From Warburgia ugandensis (lineage: Eukaryota; Streptophyta; Magnoliopsida; Canellales; Canellaceae): a stretch of DNA of 64,000 bases. This document shows positions 51,105 to 61,721 of the stretch, piece by piece; position 1 is the first letter of the stretch, and every line of letters begins with the position of its first letter. The notes beneath the pieces are model-generated. The model made no database searches and was not told the origin of the DNA. It saw only the letters and a program-made list of their open reading frames with translations. Both the position numbers and the translations under genes were made by a program. Location of the stretch: NCBI GenBank assembly GCA_035236585.1, contig CP141132.1, positions 48,177,880 to 48,241,879 of the forward strand. Direction: 5' to 3'.

Positions 51105-53893
51105 TGAAGTGATAAATTTCTTATTTTGCATAAAAACCACCCAATTGGTTGCCTATGTGTTATAACTTATTGGGTAAAATAGGATTTTTGGACATAATTT
51201 ATAATGCAAGAATTTCTAACCTAATGACTCAAAAATTTGACATTTTGTAGGTTTAGAGACTAATGCAATGTAAGTATGTGAATAATCATATTTTTCTAGG
51301 ATTGAATTAGAGTTTTTCACTTTTTATAAGAAGCAATATGATGATCTGACAATCGAGATCAATTGAGATGAAAATTTAAGATCAAGATAAAAAAAATTGA
51401 GTCAGAGCCTAAAATTTATCAATCCATCATGAGATTAAGGATCTAGATCATCTTAATAATACTTGAAAAATGGAATAGAAGGAGTCAAAGGTGGCCAATG
51501 TGGTCCCATGCACAAGCCATGCAAAATTCACCACCTTTGCATAGGATTAACTCAAGCCAGTTAGCCATATTCAAACCATGGAAAACGTGAAAAGCTAAAG
51601 ATCCTACCCAGCTACCAAAGCCAAGGATTTAAGCCAGCAAGCTAAGCTAAGAAATCCATCAAAGCTAGCCATGATGCCAAGTCAATGAGCCAAAACTACA
51701 TGGAAGGCCATGGTTGGAGGAGAATCTAAAGAATTATCCTTAGGATTTATGGGGATATTTTGACGATAATTGAGGAAAAATCCATTAGGATAAGGTAGCA
51801 TGTGAACCAATAGGAAGAACCCTCCCCATTTTTATTATTTTTTCATGTTTTTTCTACTTTTTTCTCACTTTCCACCTCACCAATAAGGGTCACTGGGAAT
51901 TTCACTTTCATCTAGGAGTCGTATCTTTCTAAGACTCTCCCACCTTCTTAAACTTCCATTCCAACCATCCAAACAATCCTCACTTCCTAGGAAACTACCT
52001 AACCAATCATCTCTATCTACTCCACCTCACCCTCTCTCTCTCTCTTACCTCATCCATTTCTTCCCACTTTTCTAATCCCATAGTCTACCACTTTCCTAAA
52101 GCCTCACACCTTCCCCCACCTTGTCCCACCTTATCCCCTCTTAGTTGTTTTAGGTTAACTAATCCGTTCTTGCCACCTCACCTCTCCCATAGGGTTTCCT
52201 TTAGAAAACAGCCATCCAATCTAAGAGATTGGAAGGGCTTTCATGTAGAGAACATTTTTTGGAGATGGGGAGAAAGATCCCTCCAAAGGAGTCATCTCCA
52301 CCCTTCTTCCCTCCAATGCTCCTCAATGCCTGCTCCCTTGGGCAGCCCATCTTCTCCACTCTTCCATGCCTATTTTCCTAGGATTTTGATCTCTCCTTGA
52401 AGTTCTTTAAGTTCAGGTTAGTTCTTGTAAATACCTTCTTTGTTGCTTTAATATTCTTGCATCTTAATTCCATGTGTTTTTGTTGTTGCTTTGTCCTTTG
52501 ATTCCATGCTTTATTCTTCATGCTTTGTTCCTTAATCTTCCATGTTGTTTTCCACTTGATTATAGCCTTACATCCTCGTTTCTAAGGCTCACTAGTCTCT
52601 AGTAGTGACAGCCAAGAGATAGTGGTCTTTAGATCAAGTGATTTGGGTGTCATAGATTCATCAATTCCCATTACTCTTACTCGCCTTTTATATCTCTTTT
52701 TCCTTTGAAACTTTGCTTCATCTCCTTAGTTTTTATTGATTATTTTCTAAATACCTAAGTTATGGTTTCTCTAGTAATGACATCTAAGAGAAACAGTAGC
52801 TTAAATCTCCTGAGTTTCACCTTTTATGTGCTTTTTGCTTAGTTCTAGCACTAATTGATGTTGCTTTTCCTTAGAATAGTTCCATCTTCTTAGCTTCTCT
52901 TCTCTTGGTTTTATTTTTTGTTCTAATATCTTTTTAGGTAAACTTGGTTTACTATTATTAGAAGTTTTTTTATATGTTTGGAATCAAGTTCTAGCCTTGT
53001 AAGAATGTTCCATTTCCAGATTTGTATACATGTTCAAGTGCACTCTAATTTGATGAATTTTAACATTCAATGAATAAAGCTCTTTGAGGATTATTGTATA
53101 TGCTTGAATCAAGTAGCTTAATACTTTAATTTTGAAATTTATCTTGCATTAGAAGTACTTGTAAAGTTGATTTTCATGCCTTGTTTGAATTGAATTTGCA
53201 AATATCATGTTGCTGGAATTTTTTCTATTCAATATCTATGCTTAGTTTTCAACAACTTATTCACAGTATTTATTTGAATCCTTAGGAATCCATTTATATT
53301 TTTAATTTTTTTGTTAACTACCATGATCAGATTACATGCTAGTTTGGTGTTAGTTCATTAATTTAGGCCATCTTTAGAACCCATGAACCATGCGCACCAT
53401 CCCATGGATCATGCACATGGTACTAGGGTGAAATTTCTTTGATGATTGCTTTGTTTAGTTGGTAAATCTTCGTGTATAAGTAATTAATTCATTGTTTACA
53501 TTTTAGTTTAATTGTAGGAAGTTGTTAAAATGATTTTTTTAGAAAGTTCCATTTTTAGTAAGTTTCAAATTAGGAAAGTTTCTATTTTAAGTAGTTTCTT
53601 TAAATTTAGTTGCTTAGTTTAGTTCATTCTAATTTTTATTTAGTTCCCTTTAATTTCATGCATATTAGTTAAGTTTATAAATCCATTTTTTAGTTTATTT
53701 CCTGTATTTTTGGTTTCCAAGTTAATTTAATCACTTAGTCTAGGTCTAATCCATTTCTTTGGCTAGGTCATGTAGTCTGAGTAAGGACCACTAATATCAC
53801 AACTATTTGATTCCTCATGATTGACCTCCATTGCATGAATTATTATACTGATTGGTACGCTTGCTAGTTTAATTTAAAAATCCCAACATGAAG
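51105..53893 (+). repeat. T-family solo LTR (LTR2) with TGAAG target duplication
   Basis: Spans 51110-53888 (2779 bp), TGATAAATTTC to AATCCCAACA. The perfect duplication TGAAG is at 51105-51109 and 53889-53893, inside another T LTR. After it the interrupted LTR continues with GAGATTTCAATGCCTTATTTG, parallel to LTR2's own segment near 53160. It is a same-family insertion followed by recombination to a solo LTR. It contains two diverged copies of the TAGTGACAGCCAAGAGA region (52610 and 52780). The open frame at 52170-52400 is accidental. Confidence 0.93.
53387..53421. other. Hairpin in T LTR2
   Basis: Arms ACCATGCGCA and TGCACATGGT, nine of ten bases paired, loop of 15. Counterpart of the perfect hairpin at 54108-54142. 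Confidence 0.75.
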
Positions 53894-54107
53894 GAGATTT
53901 CAATGCCTTATTTGAATTGAATATAGACCATATTGCTGGAAATTTTCATATTATGTTTCATGTGCAATGTCCTGCAGTCCATACACCTTATTTGATTGAA
54001 ATCTTAGGAAACCATTTACCTTTTTAGTTTTATTGTTAAGTTTCATGATTAGATTGCATGTTAGTTAGTCTTTGAGTAGGTAATTTTGTCCATCTTGTAA
54101 CCCATGA

Positions 54108-54142
54108 ACCATGTGCACCATCCCATGGATCATGCACATGGT
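54108..54142. other. 10-bp perfect hairpin in T LTR1
   Basis: Arms ACCATGTGCA (54108-54117) and TGCACATGGT (54133-54142) around a 15-base loop that itself contains CCATGG. Present in two separate T LTRs. Confidence 0.85.
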
Positions 54143-54643
54143 ACTTGTGTCAATCCTCTTTAAGCCTTCATGTCCTCTTTAAGCCTTCATGTGTTTGTTG
54201 ATTAATCCTAGTTTATCAATTCTTAATTAGATGTTTATATCTTAGTTTAATTTTAAAATTTTTACTTTTTGAGTTTTAGAAAGTTCCATTTTTAGAATTT
54301 TTTAGAATTAGAAAAGTATTAGTTTAGGAAAGTTTCCTTTTTAGTAAGTTTCCTTAAAATATTTGCTTAGTTTAATTCATGCTAGTCTTGAAGAAATTTA
54401 TTTTTTTAAATACATGTCAGTTAAGAAAGTTTCTAATTCCATTGCATATCTTTATTTTTAGAAAGTTCCCTTTAGTTGTAGTTTCTACTTTAGTATATAT
54501 TTCCTTCTTCTTCTTTTTTGTCATCTACTTTTCTAGTTTGAATTCAAATCCAATCAATCTTTCTCTGTGGCTGAAGTTAATCCCTTTAAATAAGATTATC
54601 CAAAACACATAATTCCATGAGATGCCTCATGGGATCAACCTCT

Positions 54644-56691
54644 CTTGCTGTAATGACCCCAATTTTTGTAATATTAAAAGCCCATGAAAAGTTCAGTTTT
54701 AAAGATAAGGGAATTTTGGTTATTTCACTAGTTTCCTTGACTAAACCCATGAATTTGGTCCTAAAAATAGTTCCATTAGATGCGTCTCAGAAAAAGGAAT
54801 CCAATGAGACCAAAATCACCCAAAACGGAGTTAAAATGAGCAAGTTATGGCCTTTTGAAGTTCAGGGGCAAAACTATAATTTTAACAAAAACGGGTTTAA
54901 CGGCAAAACAGGGTGCATAACACTGACGCGCAGTGCCCTAGCATTCCGTCTTTTAATTCTTAAGGGTCTTATGAACATGCGACACTAAAACGCTTATAAC
55001 TTGAGATCTAGAGCTCCGATTGAGGCGCCGCAAAAGGCGTTGTGTCCGTGTTGACGACGCGGACACATCCAAACCATAAAATCCCTAATCAAGGCCCAAT
55101 CAAAAGAGGGCATGATCCTTAGAATAGGATGGTGGCGGTGGGCACTAGAACTTTGGAAAACTAAGGATACCAAGGCCCAATTAGGACCTTAGGACACCCA
55201 TAGTCATAGGGATGGACCCCTAATGCCTAAGTAATAAGACCAATTACTCTAAAACTCATAAATGATAGGCCAAACTAACCTTGAGTCCCCAAACCATGTT
55301 CAGGAGCGTACAAGGACAAGAGGGTTAACACGACCTAGCCAGGTAGGTTCTCTATCACTATTAGATTCTTTTAAAAGAACTATTATTATTTTGAGAACAT
55401 ATGTTTTGAATATATGACTTGATTTGCATGACTTAATTCAGTATGCATGATAAATGCTTTGTACATAGCCATGTTTTGAAATGATTGCATATACATTATG
55501 CACATATATGGGTTGCAAACAAGTGCATACATTGCATGATTTAAGTACTTGCAAAGAATGCATGTCCTTGAGAGTTGCCAAAAGACGCTGGAGTGCCGAG
55601 GGCCAGGCAGTTGTGAGGGACCCAAAGAGGACAAGTTTTAAAAAGAGGTTTTGGCTTCTTTAATCTTATGTGATTTGGGCAAGTAAGCCCGTGGGTGCTA
55701 TGCCCAGGGGTCTGGGTTGGCCACCCGGCCTCTACCACTAATAGGTGGATGGGTACCATGCCCAAAAAGAGGCAAGTCCCTACGTCGATTGCATGTGGTA
55801 CAGGGGGCTACCACTGGTGTCATGGCACTGGGTCGACGTGTCATAGGCCCCGTGGAGGCTATGACCAGTGTCCTTAGGTACCCGGGGACCACACGGCTAG
55901 GAGGTCGTGGGTATAGTGGACCCTATGGTTTGATGATTTATGTGCATTTCATATAGCATGATATGAGGTTGGTCGACCATACCATACTAGAGATCCATGA
56001 GTTGGACTCCATGAAGCATCTATTGCATATCATGATGTTATCATATATATATGATACTTTCAATTTTGGATTATGTGATCTTTTAAGTCATGAGTATTTC
56101 AATTTGATCATGGATTCTTATACTGATATTGAACTCGAGTATTCAAAGATACACATGTTTTGAATGAGCATATGATTTTAAAACATCTCATGCATTTATA
56201 AAACTAGTAGTGATAGGCACCTACTGAGTATATTATATACTCACCCAATCCTTAACATTTTTTAGACATCAGTAAGCACTCAAGGACAGAATACGTCCGT
56301 ATATATCATGGTTCAGGATAGCTCCACTCACAAAAAGAGGATATCTATGTTAGTCCTATGAGCAAGTGAATCCAAAAGGAAACAAATATACATGTAAGTA
56401 AACTCTCAACCCTTTGGACATGTGTTTGTACTTAGTTACAGTTGGGCTGTGCGTTGTGACTGGAAAGACCTGGGGAAAAACATTTATGATTTCTGAAGTT
56501 TTTCAAAAACTACCTTAGTTGTTGTGAAAGCAAATGACACTCGGGGTTTTCAAAAACGAGTTTAAAACTAAAGGTTTTCCGCTGCATTGCATGGTTTTTA
56601 TAAAATGGTTTTCAAATAGGGTGCATCCTGCCTTAGGAAATTAGGTATTGCATTTAAAAATGCATGAGAAAACCCAGGTCGTCACACTTGC
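54644..56691 (+). repeat. Solo LTR A4 with CTTGC target duplication
   Basis: Spans 54649-56686 (2038 bp), TGTAATGACCCC to GGTCGTCACA, with the perfect duplication CTTGC at 54644-54648 and 56687-56691. It is shorter than the other A LTRs (about 2.5 kb) and does not show the TATA-like box they carry. It keeps the GC-rich block (55560-55990) and the hairpin (56225-56243). Inserted in T LTR1. Confidence 0.94.
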
Positions 56692-56749
56692 ATGCAATAC
56701 TACTTTGATTCATGCACTTGCAAGTAATATTAAAACTATGCCAAGTTTT

Positions 56750-56767
56750 TGGTGCCGTTGCTAGGAA
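56750..56767 (+). other. Primer-binding site, T family (Asp tRNA-like)
   Basis: TGGTGCCGTTGCTAGGAA resembles the TGGCGCCGTTGCCGGGGA site that is complementary to tRNA-Asp in Athila elements, with a few changes. It lies 6 bases after the LTR end. Confidence 0.75.
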
Positions 56768-57081
56768 ATCACAAGGGATTTGTGGTTGGATTTTTATTTA
56801 GGTTGTTTATCTCTAGTTTTTGTTTTAGGTTGCATTAGATTAGATGTTTTGCTTCATATATGTATATTTTGTTAATTCCTCAAAAATTGACCATCTTTCT
56901 TGTTTGGTGTGATGGGAACTTGGAAAAAGGAGTGACGACAATTCTGGGGACCAAAGCTTCTTCAACTTAATTAGGATTTCCTTGCTTTCTTATATTAGGG
57001 TTTTTTAGTGAACTTATAGTGAGGCCCCATTATAATTTGCAATTCTTTATTTCATTTTAAGTGGGTTGTATTAATACAGGG

Positions 57082-57110
57082 CAAGTGTGAGGTATTGTGG
57101 CACACACTTG
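57082..57110 (+). other. Leader hairpin of T (first copy)
   Basis: Arms CAAGTGTG (57082-57089) and CACACTTG (57103-57110). Matches the perfect 10-bp hairpin at 61471-61499 in the next T leader. Confidence 0.75.
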
Positions 57111-57940
57111 ATCCTTATTAGAAACCCCAATGTATGCATCTCTCACTCTCTTTTAGTTTCTTAGTGTAGTTGCATTTAATGTCGTTTAGGTATTCGTTGG
57201 AAGTGTATCTCATGTAGTTTAAGGTTATTGATTATACTTGTTGTATTAGTTTGGAACTATTTAATAAAGTTTACTTTGTTCGATAGCATATACATGAGAA
57301 TTAGTTTCCTTTCCTTGGACTACATTGCACATTTACTGCTTTATAGTGTCTGGAACAAATTCCTAGTAAGGGTCCCACAGGAACTCTCATAAGATAAGGA
57401 ATGGATTTCATCACCAGAGACTTAGGAGTTTGAGCTTGTAACAAGAGACTTAGGGTTTTGAGCTTGTAGAACCCTTTTAGAAAGAGGAGATCTATTGTAA
57501 CTCCAATGGTTCAAGAGCATCGTGATTATAGTAGGTATGCAAAATCCAAGTGATTTCCCATTCCTTTCATTGATGGTTATTGAGGTATAAATGCCTCCTT
57601 TCATGAGAATTGTATTAACCAGTATAGAGTAGAACCTAATTGGTACAATAGTCGAGACTAGATAAAAGGAGCTATTAAGATCTAGGTCTAAAAGCTACCA
57701 CCCCGCAAATTAACAAAGAATATCAAAATAGCTCGTTAGTGAACATTAGGGATTGTTTGTTTGCACATCATTTAGATTTAGGATTCATATCTATATTTAG
57801 GTTGCATCATTTAGATAAGTTTTCACTTTAGTGCATGCAAGGTCGTCGATCTCAAAACACTAAGTTAGTACCATTATATCCTAAGATTAAATGCACCTAT
57901 AAGCAAGGGGTAAGAAATCAAAATCCTAACCCCATGCCAA

Positions 57941-58506
57941 ACCCACAATATAGTGGAGCACAAGGCTATTAGAGATTCCTATACACCACTTCTACTAAAT
58001 ACTCCATCATGCACCACATTACCACCCACCAATGCAAACCACTTTGAACTTAAACTTGGAATCATATGGTTATTTCCAACATTCTATGGTCATGATAGAG
58101 AGGACCCATACCTACATATCAAGGAATTTCTTGATATTTTGTGCTACATTCAAATTCTGAAATGTCTCAAATGACTCTATTAGACTTAGGATTTTCTTTT
58201 TCTCATTGAAAGATAAGGCCAAATTATGGCTAAATTCTTTAGAGGTCAGTTTATTGCCACATGGGACAAGTTGTCTAAAAAGTTCATGAACAAGTTATTT
58301 CTTGTCCAAAAAAATAATTCCCTACATAGGAAAATTATGAATTTTACGTAAAGAGATGATGAACAATATTATGAATGCTAGGAAAGGTGGAATGAATTAC
58401 TACATAAGCATCCCCACCATGAATTTGAAAAATCATGGCAAGCTCACTACTTTTATGAGGCATTAATACCTCAAAATAGACAAATGGTAGATGCAACTAG
58501 TGGAGG
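57941..58506 (+). pseudogene. gag remnant of the short T unit
   Basis: From about 58025 the translation reads NANHFELKLGIIWLFPTFYG and DPYLHIKEFLDI, the start of the Athila/Tat gag core. Nucleotide similarity to 975-1350 continues through the KAKLWLNSL-like stretch (58210-58240) and a PHHEF stretch (58408-58425) to DATSGG at 58489-58506. Its N-terminal part, absent from T1 in this window, is visible here. The gag then meets the next LTR. Broken. Confidence 0.8.
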
Positions 58507-59275
58507 TGACGAGTGTCCAAATTAGTATGAAAAACACCCAATTAGTTGCTTGTGTATATAACTTATAATGCTAAATTAGGGTTTTTGGCCAAAACTTATG
58601 ACAGATGCATTTCTAACCTAATAAACCAAATATTTGATAATTTGTAGTTTTAGAGATTAAACCGGGGCAAGTATTTGAATAATTATATTTTTATTTAATT
58701 AGAGTTTTTTGTCTTTTGCATAAATTGATATGGTGATCCAATGGCCGAGATCGATCGAGATGAAAATTGAAGATTAAGATAGAAAGATCTAATCAAGGCC
58801 TAAATGTCATCAATCCAAAGTAAGATCAAGGATCAAGATCATCTTAAGGCAAGCAAAGAATGGTATTGGAGAAGTCAAAGGTGGCTAAAGTGGGCCACCC
58901 ATGCACAAACCATGCAAAGTCCACCACCTTTGCATGGGATTCACTCAAGTCACCTAAGCCATGTAAGCCATGATGAAGCTAACAAGCTAAGAAGCTTAGT
59001 CAAGCCATCAAAACCAAGGGGGTTGAGTCATCAAGCTAAGCCAAAAGAGCCCTAGAGCCAGCCATGAAGCGAAGCCAAATGAGCTCTCAAAGCTAGCCAC
59101 CAAGCCATATGAGCCAAGCTACATGGAAGGCCACTATTAGAGAAGAGTCTAAAGCAAATATCCATGGGATTTTTAAGAAGATAATTGGAAGTTATTTGAG
59201 CGAAAATCCAATGGTATGATAGCATGTGGACCAATAGCAAGAATCCACCTTATTTCTTTCTTTTTCCATGACTTT

Positions 59276-59331
<56 letters not shown>

Positions 59332-61276
59332 ACCTCACTAAACAAAACCCACAAAATTTTAAACCTTCTCAACTCCATCTTAGATCTACCCAAGCAACTC
59401 ACACCACTTCATTCATTTTCCTCCTTATCTCTTTCTACGTATCTTTCCCTCCATCTCCATCTCTTTCTTTCCCTAACCGTGAAAGTGTTCCACATGAACT
59501 AGATTGGAGGGAAGGAGCTCCACGCCGAGATCCTACAAAGTAGGAGCTTCCTTCCATTCATCCTTCCTCTTGGTTATCTAAGGTGGCCAATCTCTTCATG
59601 CTACCTATACCACCTTCTAACCCACCTCTTTGTCCCTCTTTCAATACTCACTTTCCTCTTCTATCTCACCTGCCACCTCACTGTATCTTTAAGGAATTCC
59701 ATGTATGAAAAAGAGGTGGAGATGCCCCACCCTAAAAAGTAGCCATCTCCCACCATGCTTCCTCTTTAATAAACCCTAGGAAGCCATCCATATTCTAATC
59801 CTAATCATCCACTCTCCTTCTCATCTCATCCCCACCCTACCTTTTCTTTAAGTTACCCTAGAGGAACTCAAGAAACAAGTTATATATAGACCCAAAAAGA
59901 GTTCCACCCATTGAATATTTGGAAGAGAGGAATGCCCACTCTAAAAGAGGACGCGTCCTCCATCTTTTGCCTTTTTTAAGCCTTCAATGAACTCTCCTTT
60001 GGCAGCCATCTATCTTCCAGCCCTTCCATTACTCCTTTCCTTTGGTTTTGATCAATATTTCATGCTTGATCTCTCCTTGAAGTTAAGGTTAGTTCTTCTT
60101 CTTTGTTCCTTATTTTGTTGCTTTTGATTTATTGTTGTTTTAATCCTTAAGTTCATGCATTATTCTCCTTCCTTTGCTCTTTAGTTTTTCTAGCTTATTT
60201 GATCTTTGTTTAAGCTTTATAAACTTGATGAAAGGATCACTAATCTCTTGTAGTGACAACCAAGAAATAGTGGTCTTTAGATCAAGCTATTTGGTTTCCT
60301 AAGTCCTTAAATTCATTGCATTCATTTCCTTCTTTCTCATTGTTTCTCCATCTTTTACCTTAGATCTCTACTAGGTTAATCATGTTTACTTATAATTGGA
60401 CTACATAGCATATAGAGGAGAGATTTTGGAGTGTAAGGTGTTCATTTAGTGGTGCGCACTCTCCATGAGTGAGGCACTCCACACTTGTACTTTTCTTTCA
60501 TTCAATAAAAATAATAATTGATTCATGTTTAATCTTCTTTTGTTATGAATGTTTAGTTGATTGAATTGGTATTTACTTTGCTAGTTTCATGTAACATTTA
60601 TTCTTTATCTAAGTATTCATGTTAGTTTCATGATCTTGCACCATAGTCATAGGATTTCACTTAAGAATCACTAAGCACCACACCTTGGCGCCATGCAAAG
60701 GGAACGTGAAGCATGTGCATGATTCTAAGGGTGATTACATTAGTTTGGTAATTAATTAGGTGTGATCCATAGTTTATCACATGTCTATTTAGATAGGTAG
60801 TTATTTCACATCTTTAGAATCACATGTTTATTGTTGCATCTTGCACTTTCTTCAACCATGATCAATGTACACCACCCTTTAGGATTATGAGCATAGTAAG
60901 TGGTTGATTTGTTACTTATTTTTGCATGTCTCCTTATCTTTAGTTTCCATTAGTTAGTTTTGCATTATTTACTAAGTTTCTAAATTTCATTTTTAGAAAA
61001 TTTTAATTTAGGAAAGTATTATTTTTAGTAAGTGTGTTTTCAAGAAAGTTTCCACATGAGTTTGGTTGCCTTTGTTAATTTCCATATTCCATGTTTTAAA
61101 TTTATGTTAAGTTCCATTCTTAGTTTAGGTTAAAACAACTTTCTTTGGCAAGGCTAAGTAGTTTAAGTAAGGATCAACTAATCACACAAACCATTTGATT
61201 CCTCATGGGATTGACCTCCATCATGTGCTTGTACTATGTCTAATTAGTGTGCTTGCAAGTTAATTAAACATAACAA
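58507..61276 (+). repeat. T LTR (LTR3)
   Basis: 2770 bp, TGACGAGTGTCC to AAACATAACA, the least interrupted T LTR here. It is followed by a primer site, as a 5' LTR would be, and preceded by gag. It contains a long CT repeat (59281-59329) in the region that is pyrimidine-rich in all T LTRs. The open frames at 58804-59055 and 59268-59543 lie within the LTR and are not genes. Confidence 0.88.
59281..59330 (+). repeat. CT microsatellite
   Basis: About 24 CT units with one CTGT interruption, inside T LTR3. Confidence 0.95.
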
Positions 61277-61721
61277 AAGTTTTTGGCACTATTGCTAGGA
61301 GTCACAATGGAATTGTATAAGTTTTGTGTAGGTAAATTGGCAAAGAAACAATGTCGATCCTATGAACCAATGCTTCATTAACTTGGATTAGGGTTTGAGT
61401 GAAATTTGTAGTGAGGTCCATAGTAATGTGCATTTTATTTAATTTTTAAATGGGTAGTAATAATACACAGCAAGTGTGGGGTATGGTGGCCCACACTTGA
61501 CCATCATTGGAAACCCCACTTTAAGCAATTTTCAATCCATTTTAATTTGCTAGTATAAATGCATTTAGTATAATTGCATTTGAATGGTAGTTTAACTCAT
61601 ATAGAATAGGTTCATTCATGATAATTTTTTCATGTTATTTAGGGCTATTGCATTGGGTAGCACCTTTTTAACAAAGGTTATCCTAAGCTCGGCTATAACC
61701 AAGGCATAGGTTGTCTGGTGA
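61277..61721 (+). other. Primer site and start of a T leader
   Basis: After LTR3 comes TGGCACTATTGCTAGGAG at 61285-61302, a worn Asp tRNA-like primer site, and a leader matching 56768-57150 (for example TAATACACAGCAAGTGTGGG against TAATACAGGGCAAGTGTGAG). It stops at 61721 where a minus-strand T LTR begins. No gag is visible in the window after it. Confidence 0.75.
61471..61499 (+). other. 10-bp perfect hairpin in T leader (second copy)
   Basis: Arms CAAGTGTGGG (61471-61480) and CCCACACTTG (61490-61499) around a 9-base loop GTATGGTGG, about 190 bp after the primer site. Confidence 0.85.

Larger units (their letters stand above)
49225..56743 (+). repeat. T LTR (LTR1) in three pieces (49225-51109, 53894-54648, 56692-56743)
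   Basis: Starts TGATGAATG after a polypurine tract and ends ACTATGCCA at 56743 just before a primer site. Its own sequence adds up to about 2.7 kb, as in the other T LTRs. It is split by a T solo LTR (51110-53888) and by solo LTR A4 (54649-56686). Because a 3' non-coding region precedes it and a primer site follows, it acts as 3' LTR to the left and 5' LTR to the right. Confidence 0.85.
56744..58506 (+). mobile_element. Short T internal region: primer site, leader, gag
   Basis: Lies between T LTR1 and T LTR3. The primer site is near 56750-56767. The leader (56768-57940) has no reading frame and carries a hairpin at 57082-57110. Gag follows. No pol part is present, so the unit is only 1.76 kb inside. 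Such gag-only units are known among non-autonomous plant LTR elements, but here it could equally be a worn remnant. Fossil. Confidence 0.75.

Noticed and set aside
59268-59543. Open frame beginning with a long serine-leucine repeat
   Set aside because: Translation of a CT microsatellite within T LTR3, not a signal peptide.
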